DNA from: Mesorhizobium loti
Lineage (GTDB): Bacteria; Pseudomonadota; Alphaproteobacteria; Rhizobiales; Rhizobiaceae
Assembly (NCBI RefSeq): GCF_003148495.1
Contig: NZ_QGGH01000002.1
Span: forward strand, 868,001-932,000
Direction: 5' to 3'
Length of the DNA stretch: 64,000 nucleotides
Below the pieces are notes generated by a model. It was given only the letters and a program-made list of their open reading frames with translations, searched no databases and had not been told where the DNA came from. Of the stretch, positions 9,325 through 17,134 are shown piece after piece (within the stretch, counting starts at the first letter, position 1; every line of letters begins with the position of its first letter). A program made the position numbers and the translations under genes.

Positions 9325-9549
9325 CTGTTGACGGACCGTGCAGCACGTAGTGAACACCGGCGGCCCGAATGCCTTGGTGTGGAAAACGACGTTTTCAATA
9401 AGTATCTGATATTGTTTATAAAAATTACTCCCGCCGAACCCCCTTGCTGAATTTCAAGGGGCGGATTCACACGGCCTATGGAACATCTTCGTGATTGGAA
9501 TCCGCAGCGAGGCAAACCCATCTCGGGGTGGTCCGAGCGACGCGAAATT

Positions 9550-9582
9550 CCTCCCAAGGGCACGCCACTAGACGGACAGAAC
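9550..9582 (+). repeat. Upstream block shared with the third DUF680 gene (copy 1)
   Basis: CCTCCCAAGG and then GACGGACAGAAC occur here and, with small changes, at 10288-10317, in both cases shortly before a DUF680 start codon. It is probably a duplicated leader or promoter. Confidence 0.5.
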
Positions 9583-9589
9583 AAACACT

Positions 9590-9681
9590 GGAGTAAATAA
9601 AATGACCAAGATCGCTCTTACCGCCGCCGCCATCCTCGTTGCCACGGGCACTGCTTTTGCCGGCAGCGACAATTATGGCTC
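9590..9681 (+). repeat. Tandem-duplicated DUF680 5' region, unit 1
   Basis: Ninety-two bases covering the ribosome binding site, signal peptide and first mature residues recur 251 bases downstream (9841-9932) with two differences by eye. This shows recent duplication or gene conversion. Confidence 0.8.
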
Positions 9682-9805
9682 GGCCAACGCCAATCAGCCT
9701 GCCGTCACTGTCGACCAGTCGGTCACTGCTTCGATCTCGAAGTCGACGCAGACCGTCCAGGCCCCCGCTTCGCAGGGCGCTGACCGCAATCTCTTCGGCC
9801 GCTAA
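9602..9805 (+). CDS. DUF680-type small exported protein, copy 1
   Basis: A 67-residue protein with a clear Sec signal peptide MTKIALTAAAILVATGTAFA (cleavage near residue 20). The mature part begins GSDNYGSANANQPAVTVDQS and ends in NLFGR. It resembles the DUF680 family, a group of short rhizobial periplasmic proteins of unknown function that is expanded in Mesorhizobium. GGAGTAAATAAA precedes the ATG. It differs from copies 2 and 3 at the C-terminus, where they end in GQGIWG plus one residue. Confidence 0.8.
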   Translation: MTKIALTAAAILVATGTAFAGSDNYGSANANQPAVTVDQSVTASISKSTQTVQAPASQGADRNLFGR

Positions 9806-9840
9806 TCGCGACTGCCGATATCAATCCAATCTTGAATTCA

Positions 9841-9932
9841 GGAGTAAATAAAATGACCAAGATCGCTCTTACCGCCGCCGCTATCCTCGTTGCCACGGGC
9901 ACTGCTTTTGCCGGCAGCGACAACTATGGCTC
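9841..9932 (+). repeat. Tandem-duplicated DUF680 5' region, unit 2
   Basis: Second copy of the 92-base unit. The two substitutions relative to unit 1 are both silent (GCC/GCT and AAT/AAC codons), so signal-peptide sequence is conserved. Confidence 0.8.
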
Positions 9933-10095
9933 TTACAATGCCAACCAGCCGGTTGCCAACCAGTCGGCTTCGAGCCAGTCGCTTTCCAACATCGACACCT
10001 CGCACACCGGCTCGATCGTGAAGTCCGAAAAAGCACAGGGCGACGCTAATGCCAAGGTGCCGGCTCAGTCTGGCCAGGGCATCTGGGGCCACTGA
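9853..10095 (+). CDS. DUF680-type small exported protein, copy 2
   Basis: An 80-residue protein whose first 27 residues are identical to copy 1 (signal peptide plus GSDNYGS). It then diverges into a Ser/Gln/Asn-rich region and ends QSGQGIWGH. The gene starts 47 bases after copy 1 with the same ribosome binding site, so the two are probably co-transcribed. A strong intrinsic terminator follows about 30 bases after the stop. Function unknown; periplasmic location is expected from the signal peptide. Confidence 0.8.
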   Translation: MTKIALTAAAILVATGTAFAGSDNYGSYNANQPVANQSASSQSLSNIDTSHTGSIVKSEKAQGDANAKVPAQSGQGIWGH

Positions 10096-10124
10096 ACAAC
10101 GCAGGCCTTGATTACTTGACTACA

Positions 10125-10160
10125 AAGAGCGGTGGGCTTGGCCCACCGCTCTTGTTTTTT
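10125..10160 (+). terminator. Intrinsic terminator after DUF680 copy 2
   Basis: Thirteen-base perfect stem AAGAGCGGTGGGC / GCCCACCGCTCTT with a three-base loop, followed by GTTTTTT. Confidence 0.93.
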
Positions 10161-10287
10161 GCGCGGAGGAAGAGGCACCGGCCGGGCGGCTTCGGCTAAA
10201 GGCGCCAATCCTGCAGCCGGCAAAAAAAACATTCCACATCCAGGAATAAAACCGGACTGCCCAGGGTCTTGTCCTTAGCGGAACCGT

Positions 10288-10317
10288 CCTCCCAAGGCGC
10301 CGCCTGACGGAAAGAAC
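10288..10317 (+). repeat. Upstream block shared with the first DUF680 gene (copy 2)
   Basis: CCTCCCAAGG, then GACGGAAAGAAC, matching 9550-9582 in order and spacing with a few small indels. It lies 14 bases before the start of the third DUF680 gene. Confidence 0.5.
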
Positions 10318-10331
10318 CAGGAGACTTGAAA

Positions 10332-10571
10332 ATGAACAGGATTTCTCTTATCGCCGCCGCCATTCTCGTTGCCACGGGCAGCGCTTTTGCCGGCAGTGAC
10401 CACTACAACTCCACCAGTGCCAACCAGCCGGCTGCCCCGGTTGCCGGCGTCGATCATGCCGTCACCGGGGCGGTTAAGAACACGAATATGGCTGAGCACA
10501 AGGCTGCCGGTACCAAGACGAAGACCACCACCGATTGGCCGGAACCCGGCCAGGGCATCTGGGGCAACTGA
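10332..10571 (+). CDS. DUF680-type small exported protein, copy 3
   Basis: A 79-residue protein with signal peptide MNRISLIAAAILVATGSAFA, mature start GSDHYNSTSANQPAAP, and C-terminus GQGIWGN like copy 2. It is more diverged than copies 1 and 2, so it derives from an older duplication. It has its own upstream block and is separated from copy 2 by a terminator, so it is probably a separate transcript. The ATG is chosen over a TTG two codons earlier. Function unknown. Confidence 0.8.
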   Translation: MNRISLIAAAILVATGSAFAGSDHYNSTSANQPAAPVAGVDHAVTGAVKNTNMAEHKAAGTKTKTTTDWPEPGQGIWGN

Positions 10572-10622
10572 TGTCTCGGGCGCCGCGGATTTGACCCGCC
10601 GCGCCCGCTCGACACCAGATTT

Positions 10623-11132
10623 CTAGCCCAGATCCTTTGGCCGCAGACAATGTGTCAGCCGGGCGGAGGACAGGCCGGACCAGTCGCCCTCGAAGACGAA
10701 GCGCGCAAGGGCAGCAGTCGGGAATTTTTCATCGAGCTTCTTGCGCGCCTTGGCCTCCGACTCTGGTCCGGCAAGCTGTCTGGCCAAATCCTCCAGGCCC
10801 GGATTGTGGCCGATCACGACCAGGCATCCGCTCGACCCGTCTGTTTTACGAATCTGGCTCAGAATATCCGCCGCTGAAGCATCGTAGAGCGCTTTGGCGA
10901 GTTCGACCCGAGGGCGGACGGACAGTTCCGCTGCCACCAGCCGCCAGGTGTCGCGGGTGCGCAGCGCCGGCGACACCAGCGCTAGCTCCGGCAGCCAGTT
11001 GCGCGCCGCAAGCTCACGGCCCATTAATTGGGCTGCTTTCAGTCCGCGCTCGGCCAGCGGGCGGTCGAAATCATCGAGATCAGGGTCGTCCCAGCTCGAT
11101 TTGGCGTGGCGAAGCAGGAGAAGCTGTTTCAT
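10623..11132 (-). CDS. SixA-like histidine phosphatase family protein
   Basis: A 169-residue phosphohistidine phosphatase of the RHG superfamily. The catalytic loop RHAKSSW starts at Arg8/His9 (the phospho-accepting His), SPALRTRDTW gives the second phosphate-binding Arg, and VIGHNPGLEDL gives the second catalytic His. SixA proteins remove phosphate from histidine phosphotransfer proteins. The small size and RHAKSSWDD N-terminus match the SixA branch rather than phosphoglycerate mutase. It lies 15 bases downstream of purN on the same strand and may be co-transcribed. Confidence 0.85.
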   Translation of the reverse strand: MKQLLLLRHAKSSWDDPDLDDFDRPLAERGLKAAQLMGRELAARNWLPELALVSPALRTRDTWRLVAAELSVRPRVELAKALYDASAADILSQIRKTDGSSGCLVVIGHNPGLEDLARQLAGPESEAKARKKLDEKFPTAALARFVFEGDWSGLSSARLTHCLRPKDLG

Positions 11133-11147
11133 CGTTACGCTCTCGAC

Positions 11148-11861
11148 TCACGGCGTGATGCGCGCCAGATGCTCGAGGTCGGCTTCCTCACGCAGCGGGT
11201 CGGGGGCCATCACCACCGAGGTGCTGTTGTCGGCATCGTCGGCAAAGTGGGCAAGCACGGTGCGGCCGGCCTCCATGCGCGCCTTGCCTTCGGCGACCAG
11301 CCCCAGCGCCAGCGGATAGAGCCGGTGTTCGGTCTTCAGCACACGGGCAGCCAATGCATCCACAGTGTCGCCAACCATCACCGGCACGGCCGCCTGGGCG
11401 ATGATCGGGCCGTCATCCATCTCGGAAGTGACGAAATGCACGGTACAGCCATGGATGCGCATGCCGGCGGCCAGTGCGCGCGCATGGGTGTCGAGCCCCT
11501 TGAAAGCCGGCAGCAGGGCAGGGTGGATGTTGATCATGCGGCCCTGCCATTTCTGGACGAAGCCGGGGGTCAGGATGCGCATATAGCCGGCCAGCGCCAC
11601 GATCTCGGCATTGAACGCCGCGAGCGCTGCGTCGATCGCGGCATCATGCACCTGCTTGCTGCCATGGTCGGCACGCGAGATGACCTGTGTGGCGATGCCG
11701 CGCGCCCTGGCGATGCCGAGGCCGGCGGCGTCCGCCTTGTCGGAAATAACGCCGACGATCTCGGCCGGGAAAGCCGGGTCGCTGGCCGCCGCGATCAGCG
11801 CGGTCATGTTGGAGCCGCGCCCCGAGATCAGGACAACAGTGCGTTTCCTCTGCGCGCTCAT
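11148..11861 (-). CDS. purN: Phosphoribosylglycinamide formyltransferase
   Basis: A 237-residue cytosolic enzyme that transfers a formyl group from 10-formyltetrahydrofolate to GAR in purine synthesis. The phosphate-binding loop GRGSNMTAL lies at residues 14-22, the formyltransferase signature [15 protein letters not shown] contains the catalytic His, and the conserved Asp follows in SEMDDGPII. Length is slightly above the usual 190-220 because of a C-terminal tail. The start overlaps the purM stop by four bases (ATGA), indicating translational coupling. Confidence 0.95.
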   Translation of the reverse strand: MSAQRKRTVVLISGRGSNMTALIAAASDPAFPAEIVGVISDKADAAGLGIARARGIATQVISRADHGSKQVHDAAIDAALAAFNAEIVALAGYMRILTPGFVQKWQGRMINIHPALLPAFKGLDTHARALAAGMRIHGCTVHFVTSEMDDGPIIAQAAVPVMVGDTVDALAARVLKTEHRLYPLALGLVAEGKARMEAGRTVLAHFADDADNSTSVVMAPDPLREEADLEHLARITP

Positions 11862-12937
11862 AGGCCAATCGAGCCCCGATAGATGACGCCGGCATCCCTG
11901 CGCGGCACGATGCGGCCGATCGGCGTCACCGTCTCGCCGGCCTCCTGCAGCACGGCCGCGACCTGTGCTGCCTGGCCGGACGCGACCGCCAAAATCATGC
12001 CGATACCGCAATTGAAGGTGCGCATCATCTCTTCCGGCGCCACGCCGCCGGTCTTGGCCAGCCACGAGAACACGGGCGGGACGTCGATCGCCTCGAGGTC
12101 GAGCTCGGCCGAAAAATCCTTGGGCAGCACGCGCGGAATGTTTTCCGGGAAGCCGCCGCCGGTGATGTGGGCGAGCGCCTTGATGCCATGCGTGTTGCGG
12201 ATCGCCTTGAGGATCGACTTGACGTAGATGCGGGTCGGCTCGAGCAGCGCCTCGGCGAGTGTCGCCTCGTCGTTGAACGGCGCCGGATCGCCCCAGGCCA
12301 GGCCGCTGACGGCAACGATGCGGCGCACCAGCGAAAAACCGTTCGAATGCAGGCCCGAAGAAGCCAGGCCCAGCAGCACGTCGCCCTCGACGATGTCGTC
12401 GGTGGGCAAGAGCTGGCCGCGTTCGGCAGCGCCCACGGCAAAGCCGGCAAGGTCATAGTCGTTGCCGTGATACATGCCGGGCATCTCAGCCGTCTCGCCG
12501 CCGATCAGCGCGCAGCCGGCCTTGCGGCAGCCCTCGGCAATGCCGCCGACGATCGCGGCACCCTGGTCGGGATCGAGCTTGCCGGTGGCGAAATAGTCGA
12601 GGAAGAACAGCGGTTCGGCGCCTTGAACGACGATGTCGTTGACGCACATGGCGACGAGATCGATGCCGATCGTGTCGTGCTTGCCGGCGTCGATGGCGAT
12701 CTTCAGCTTGGTGCCGACGCCGTCATTGGCCGCCACCAGCACCGGATCGGTGAAACCGGCGGCCTTGAGGTCGAACAGGCCGCCAAACCCGCCGATTTCG
12801 CCATCGGCGCCCGGCCGGCGCGTCGCGCGCACCAGCGGCTTGATCTTCTCGACCATGAGATTGCCCGCATCGATATCGACGCCGGCCTCGGCATAGGTGA
12901 GCCCGTTCTTGCGCTTGTTCACGTCGCGCTTGCTCAT
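11858..12937 (-). CDS. purM: Phosphoribosylformylglycinamidine cyclo-ligase (AIR synthetase)
   Basis: A 359-residue enzyme that closes the imidazole ring of AIR with ATP. Signature elements are [12 protein letters not shown] near the N-terminus, [25 protein letters not shown] split over the active site, [13 protein letters not shown], and [11 protein letters not shown]. The ATG giving [21 protein letters not shown] is the natural start for the family. It forms the purM-purN operon with the downstream gene. The region upstream is shared divergently with the CDP-alcohol phosphotransferase gene. Confidence 0.96.
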   Translation of the reverse strand: MSKRDVNKRKNGLTYAEAGVDIDAGNLMVEKIKPLVRATRRPGADGEIGGFGGLFDLKAAGFTDPVLVAANDGVGTKLKIAIDAGKHDTIGIDLVAMCVNDIVVQGAEPLFFLDYFATGKLDPDQGAAIVGGIAEGCRKAGCALIGGETAEMPGMYHGNDYDLAGFAVGAAERGQLLPTDDIVEGDVLLGLASSGLHSNGFSLVRRIVAVSGLAWGDPAPFNDEATLAEALLEPTRIYVKSILKAIRNTHGIKALAHITGGGFPENIPRVLPKDFSAELDLEAIDVPPVFSWLAKTGGVAPEEMMRTFNCGIGMILAVASGQAAQVAAVLQEAGETVTPIGRIVPRRDAGVIYRGSIGL

Positions 12938-13059
12938 TTCTGGTGCCCGTTCAACAATTTTCCTTGTCGCGGGCTCTTCGCATGAACGGTTTCGGTCCGC
13001 AAGGATAACGGCCATCTCGGCCTACAAAACCGTGGACAGGGCGCGCGCATAGGCGCTCC

Positions 13060-13112
13060 TGCATTGGCGAAAGCCAATCTCCCCCTTGTGGGGAGATCGG
13101 CAGCTTCTCCCT
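13060..13112. repeat. Dispersed palindromic intergenic element, copy A
   Basis: Contains TTGGCGAAAGCCAA, then CTCCCC/GGGGAG arms around TTGTG. The GATCTCCCCC-type palindrome is shared with the longer elements at 36631-36789 and 44941-45180 and resembles the small mosaic elements (RIME-like) of rhizobia. Confidence 0.6.
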
Positions 13113-13168
13113 TGTTGCCACCCACCATCTTCATCATCTATCTCGGACCAAGAGGAGGTGCCAAGCAT

Positions 13169-13726
13169 TTGACCATCCCCAACCTGATCACCATCCTGCG
13201 CCTTCTTCTGGTGCCGGCGGTGGTGCTGGCAATGCTGCAGGCGCGCTGGGACTGGGCCTTTGCCGGCTTCCTCATCGCCGGCATCTCCGATGGCGTCGAC
13301 GGGTTCATCGCCCGCCGTTTCAACCAGCAGTCCAGGCTCGGCGCCTATCTCGACCCGATGGCCGACAAGCTGCTGCTGGTTTCGGTGTTCGTGGTCATGG
13401 GTTTCATCGGGCAATTGCCGCTCTGGCTGGTCGTCACCATGGTGTCGCGCGACGCGTTGATCGTCTGCGCTGTCGTGTTGTCCACCGTCATGGCCCATCC
13501 GGTCGAGATGAAACCGCTGTTCGTGTCGAAGGCCAACACCGCCATCCAGATCGTGCTGGCCGCGACTGTGCTGGGCGAACTCGCCCTTGTCGTTCACCTC
13601 GACCCACTGAGGCCAGCCCTCATATTGCTGTCCGGGGTCTTGACCGTGGCTTCAGCCGCGGCCTATCTCGTGGCTTGGCTGAGGCATATGAGCGGCTATG
13701 GCGAAGGCTCCACTCCGGACATCTGA
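13169..13726 (+). CDS. CDP-alcohol phosphatidyltransferase family protein
   Basis: A 185-residue membrane enzyme that would transfer a phosphatidyl group from CDP-diacylglycerol to an alcohol (PgsA or cardiolipin-synthase type). The motif D-x2-DG-x2-AR-x8-G-x3-D-x3-D is intact: Asp41, Asp44, Gly45, Ala48-Arg49, Gly58, Asp62, Asp66. Several hydrophobic helices surround it. The TTG start is chosen because AGAGGAGG lies about eight bases upstream and TIPNLITILR is the usual family N-terminus; longer in-frame starts lie in the upstream repeat. Its 3' end overlaps the next gene by 29 bases. Confidence 0.85.
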   Translation: MTIPNLITILRLLLVPAVVLAMLQARWDWAFAGFLIAGISDGVDGFIARRFNQQSRLGAYLDPMADKLLLVSVFVVMGFIGQLPLWLVVTMVSRDALIVCAVVLSTVMAHPVEMKPLFVSKANTAIQIVLAATVLGELALVVHLDPLRPALILLSGVLTVASAAAYLVAWLRHMSGYGEGSTPDI

Positions 13727-14900
13727 GACAGAAGCGGCGGCGATAGAGGCCGCGGCCGTCGACATTGCCGCGTCCGCCGCCTTCCGCCGCCAGATCTTCT
13801 TCTGGCTGGCCAGCGCGGTCATCCTGGCGCTTTTTCTCTATGTCTTCAGCGCCATCCTGTTGCCCTTCGTCGCCGGCATGGTGCTCGCCTATTTCCTCGA
13901 TCCCGTCGCCGACCGGCTGCAGCGGCTCGGCCTGTCCCGTTTCATGGCGACGGTCGTCATCCTCATCACCTTCCTCATCGTGCTGGTGCTGGCCTTCGTT
14001 ATCCTCATTCCGGTTCTGGCCACGCAAATGGCCGATTTCGCCGGAAAATTGCCGGAATATCTGACCCGGTTGCAGAGCCTGATCACGTCGTTCGACCCGA
14101 AATGGCTGGAGCAGAAATTCGGCGTCAACGCCAATGGCCTGCGCGACGGCCTGAATTCGCTGCTGACCTCCGGTTTCGGCCTCGTCACCACCGTCTTCAC
14201 CTCGCTGTGGAGCTCCGGCGTGGCACTGGTCTCGGTGGTCAGCCTGTTCGTGGTGACGCCGGTGGTTGCCTTCTACATGCTGCTCGACTGGGACCGCATG
14301 GTGGCGGTCATCGACAGCTGGGTGCCGCGTGACAACGTCGCGACGGTGCGCGGCATCGCCAAGGACATCAACACAGCCACAGCCGGCTTCGTGCGCGGCC
14401 AGGGCACGCTGTGCCTGGTGCTGGGCGCAATTTATGCCACCGGGCTGACGCTGACCGGGCTGAATTTCGGCATCCTCATCGGCCTGTTCGCCGGGCTGAT
14501 TTCCTTCATTCCCTATGTCGGCTCGCTGACCGGGCTGGTGCTGGCCGTCGGCGTCGCCTTCGTCCAGTTCTGGCCGGACTGGACCATGATCGTTGCCGTC
14601 GCCGTCGTGTTCTTCATCGGTCAGTTCATCGAGGGCAACATCCTGCAGCCGCGGCTGGTCGGCAAGAGCGTCGGCCTGCACCCAGTATGGCTGATGTTTT
14701 CGCTGTTTGCCTTCGGTGCGCTGTTCGGCTTCGTCGGCTTGTTGATCGCAGTGCCGGCTTCCGCCGCCGTTGCCGTGCTGGTGCGGTTTGCCATAGCCCG
14801 CTATCTCGAATCGCCGCTCTACAAGGGCCACGGCGCGGCACCTGCGTCGCAGCTTCCGGCCGATCGCGGCGGCGGCCACCGCACGCAACCGCGTCGCTGA
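13698..14900 (+). CDS. AI-2E/PerM family membrane protein
   Basis: A 400-residue integral membrane protein of the AI-2E (UPF0118, PerM) family. Two hydrophobic helices at about 35-75 are followed by a third near 80-105, a soluble segment with the LLTSGFGLVTTVF region, and a C-terminal cluster of five helices. The family motif GVALVSVVSLFVVTPVVAFY and the pattern FIGQFIEGNILQPRLVG fit. Members export small molecules or act as Na+/H+ antiporters; the substrate here is unknown. It overlaps the preceding gene and abuts hdaA, so three genes appear co-transcribed. Confidence 0.85.
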   Translation: MAKAPLRTSETEAAAIEAAAVDIAASAAFRRQIFFWLASAVILALFLYVFSAILLPFVAGMVLAYFLDPVADRLQRLGLSRFMATVVILITFLIVLVLAFVILIPVLATQMADFAGKLPEYLTRLQSLITSFDPKWLEQKFGVNANGLRDGLNSLLTSGFGLVTTVFTSLWSSGVALVSVVSLFVVTPVVAFYMLLDWDRMVAVIDSWVPRDNVATVRGIAKDINTATAGFVRGQGTLCLVLGAIYATGLTLTGLNFGILIGLFAGLISFIPYVGSLTGLVLAVGVAFVQFWPDWTMIVAVAVVFFIGQFIEGNILQPRLVGKSVGLHPVWLMFSLFAFGALFGFVGLLIAVPASAAVAVLVRFAIARYLESPLYKGHGAAPASQLPADRGGGHRTQPRR

Positions 14901-14901
14901 A

Positions 14902-15606
14902 GTGACTGCCCAGCCAACCGACCCGCCGCGCCAGTTGCCGCTCGATCTCGGCCATGGCACCGGCTATTCGCGCGACGACCTCGTCGTCTCGGGCACCAAC
15001 AATCAGGCTGTGGCCTTGGTCGACCGCTGGCCGGACTGGCCTTCACCGGTGGTGGTGCTGGCCGGTCCCGCCGGCTCCGGCAAGACACATCTGGCCTCCA
15101 TCTGGCGCGCGCGCGCCAGCGCGGTGGCGGTCGATGCCAGGCACATTGGCGACAGCATCGCCAATCTCGGCGCCCGGCCGGCGCTGATCGACGATGTCGA
15201 TACCGGGACGGTTGACGAACAAGGCCTGTTCCATCTGATCAATGCGGTGCGGGGTGCCGGCTCCACACTGCTCCTGACGGCGCGCCGCTTCCCATCGGCC
15301 TGGGGCGTCAGGCTGCCTGATCTAGCCTCGCGGCTGAAGGCGGCGGCGACAGTCGAGATCCATGAGCCCGACGATCTCCTGCTCGCCGGCGTCATCACCA
15401 AGCTGTTTGCCGACCGACAGGTCGAGGTCGAGCCGCATGTCGTGCAGTATCTCGTGCGCCGCATCGAGCGCTCGCTGGCGACGGCCATGCGCGTGGTGGA
15501 AAGGCTGGACCGCACCGCGCTCGAGCGCAAGACGCCGATCACGCGCACGCTCGCCGCCGAAACCGTCAACGCCATGGATGAAGGGCAGGGCGAATTCGAG
15601 ATTTAG
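14902..15606 (+). CDS. hdaA: DnaA-homologous regulatory protein, HdaA
   Basis: A 234-residue AAA+ protein lacking the DnaA DNA-binding domain. The N-terminal QLPLDL (residues 11-16) is the sliding-clamp binding motif used by Hda proteins, and the Walker A GPAGSGKTH lies at 55-63. Walker B is degenerate (LIDDVD). In Caulobacter and other alphaproteobacteria, HdaA stimulates ATP hydrolysis by DnaA after replication starts, preventing re-initiation. The start is a GTG one base after the previous stop. Linkage with a PerM protein and a CDP-alcohol enzyme is a common alphaproteobacterial arrangement. Confidence 0.85.
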   Translation: MTAQPTDPPRQLPLDLGHGTGYSRDDLVVSGTNNQAVALVDRWPDWPSPVVVLAGPAGSGKTHLASIWRARASAVAVDARHIGDSIANLGARPALIDDVDTGTVDEQGLFHLINAVRGAGSTLLLTARRFPSAWGVRLPDLASRLKAAATVEIHEPDDLLLAGVITKLFADRQVEVEPHVVQYLVRRIERSLATAMRVVERLDRTALERKTPITRTLAAETVNAMDEGQGEFEI

Positions 15607-15786
15607 CCTGGTCCTGAGAGCTGATCTCACAGCCACATTCTGGCGAAATGGCGGACCGCCAGGTAGACGGCTGAGTGGGCGTCGATATAGCCGGCGGCGA
15701 CCTCGGCAAGGCCGACGAGCGGAAACGGCGCAAGGTGACCATGCGACCGTGCCAATGGCTATCGATACCGTGTTTTCGGGAGAGGA

Positions 15787-15863
<77 letters not shown>

Positions 15864-15987
15864 AACGGTCTGTTGCCTATTCATTTCGGCGTTGCATGGC
15901 AAGTGCAAAAACCTTGCCGCCGCGTGCATTGCGCAGTAATGACGGGCGAAGGGTGGCGATGCTGCCTTGCACAATAACGAGGTGGCC

Positions 15988-16293
15988 ATGTCCGCGCGCA
16001 TTTTCAGCCCAGCCAAAACCGCTATGCAGTCCGGCAAGGCCAAGACCGGCCACTGGGTGCTGGAATTCGACCCCGAGATGCGCAAGAAGATCGACCCGCT
16101 GATGGGCTACACCACGTCGGGCGACATGAGAAGCCAGATCAGGCTCACCTTCGACACCAGGGAAGAGGCGGTGGCCTACGCCGAAAAGGAAGCGCTCGCC
16201 TACCGCGTCGAGGAGCCGAAAGAGACCAAGCGCCGCCAGATTTCCTATGCGGAGAATTTCCGCTATGACCGCAGGACGCCCTGGACGCATTGA
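15988..16293 (+). CDS. NDUFS4-like ETC complex I accessory subunit
   Basis: A 101-residue soluble protein of the NDUFS4 (18 kDa subunit) family, which in alphaproteobacteria and mitochondria binds the peripheral arm of NADH dehydrogenase. The core GHWVLEFDPEMRKKIDPLMGY, read as two parts, and MRSQIRLTFDTREEAVAYAEK, then YAENFRYDRRTPWTH at the C-terminus, are diagnostic. The ATG is preferred over an in-frame TTG seven codons earlier because GAGGTGG precedes it. It lies between two tRNA genes, away from the nuo operon, as is usual for this subunit. Confidence 0.9.
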   Translation: MSARIFSPAKTAMQSGKAKTGHWVLEFDPEMRKKIDPLMGYTTSGDMRSQIRLTFDTREEAVAYAEKEALAYRVEEPKETKRRQISYAENFRYDRRTPWTH

Positions 16294-16341
16294 ACGGCGG
16301 CCAGCGCAAAAATATCCAGCCGGCCCAACGGGCCGGCCAGC

Positions 16342-16418
16342 GGTCCCGTAGCTCAGCTGGATAGAGCACCGGCCTTCTAAGCCGATGGTCACAGGTTCGA
16401 ATCCTGTCGGGATCGCCA
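16342..16418 (+). tRNA. tRNA-Arg (UCU)
   Basis: Cloverleaf: acceptor GGTCCCG/CGGGATC (one G-U pair), D-arm GCTCAGCTGGATAGAGC, anticodon stem-loop CGGCCTTCTAAGCCG with anticodon TCT, T-arm ACAGGTTCGAATCCTGT, discriminator G and an encoded CCA. Confidence 0.96.
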
Positions 16419-16512
16419 ATAATTTCAGGTGGTTAGTGTGTGATGAGAGTCGGATTGACGTGGATCGCGCAGCCGCCGGCGCTGTCGTATTATTTCGTGA
16501 CTCAGCCTTTTC

Positions 16513-16538
16513 GGAACCTTTCCCGCGCACGGCGCGTT
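16513..16538 (+). promoter_or_regulatory. EcfG-type general stress promoter
   Basis: GGAAC at 16513-16517 and CGTT at 16535-16538 separated by 17 bases, an exact fit to the consensus for the alphaproteobacterial general stress sigma factor EcfG. The following gene starts about 78 bases downstream. Confidence 0.6.
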
Positions 16539-16615
16539 TCGGCGCCTGTATTCGCAAAGCCTCATACAAAAAGCGGATCGGTGGGAGGCAAATACGGGTG
16601 GGGAGGAGTGTTGCA

Positions 16616-16837
16616 ATGTCGAACCGAGAAATAGGAATATCTTCGGCCCTGGATCGGCGCATCGCCGATCTCAAGGCCAGGATGCTGGACGCCCGGATCA
16701 CCGAATACGAAATGAAGGCCTTTCAGAAAGTGGCTTCCATCATGGGAGGCGGCGAAGGCTCGCTGCGCCTTGATGCCGACGACCTGATCGCGGCATCCTT
16801 TGTCGTCGACGCGCTGGGTAAACCAACACTCAACTGA
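16616..16837 (+). CDS. Small hypothetical protein, predicted stress-induced
   Basis: A 73-residue soluble protein with no signal peptide: MSNREIGISSALDRRIADLK, then a helical ARMLDARITEYEMKAFQKV region and an acidic tail. The start has a strong ribosome binding site (GGGGAGGAG, spacing about seven bases). I do not recognise the family. Its main context clue is the EcfG-type promoter upstream, which suggests induction in stationary phase or under stress. It lies just after tRNA-Arg. Confidence 0.6.
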   Translation: MSNREIGISSALDRRIADLKARMLDARITEYEMKAFQKVASIMGGGEGSLRLDADDLIAASFVVDALGKPTLN

Positions 16838-17134
16838 CGGCGGGCGGTCTGGCTTCGAGCGCCGCTTGCTCTGCCAGCAGCTTGGTCCAAACCCTCAAGC
16901 CGGGAATCAGGATGGCCGCCTTTCTCGGCGGCCGTCCTGCGGCGTCCGCGCGCGCAAGCATCTGTCGCGGGCGGCCAACAGCGGCTTGCCCTGCCGCAAA
17001 GCCACTGACCTCCGGTGCCCCGCGCTCGGCGCTATGCCGCCCGATATCGACCCGATATTGAATTGGAGGGAAAGTCTTATCAATTTGTTTGCGTTGGTTC
17101 GTCATAGTAGCGGCGGCTAACGGAGTTGAACGCG
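16838..17134. other. Spacer before the diguanylate cyclase gene
   Basis: Just under 300 bases. No coding frame with a ribosome binding site, and no clear terminator or palindrome. Around 17055-17100 the sequence becomes AT-richer and may hold the promoter of the next gene. Confidence 0.4.

Larger units (their letters stand above)
9137..9601. other. Regulatory spacer between the response regulator and the first DUF680 gene
   Basis: This 465-base divergent spacer contains a 24-bp perfect palindrome, an AT-rich stretch at about 9385-9430 that could hold promoter elements, and a block near 9550-9582 that recurs before the third DUF680 gene. I see no credible coding frame. Confidence 0.5.

Noticed and set aside
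10281..10310. GGAAC before DUF680 copy 3 as an EcfG promoter
   Set aside because: No CGTT occurs 16-17 bases downstream.
13620..14960. A 446-codon minus-strand frame opposite the PerM-type gene
   Set aside because: Very rich in Gln, Glu, Asp and His, typical of antisense frames of membrane-protein genes; the sense frame has proper helices and motifs.
16342..16615. tRNA-Arg as an integration site for a mobile element
   Set aside because: No integrase, no repeated tRNA 3' end and no shift in gene content follow; the downstream genes look like ordinary chromosome.
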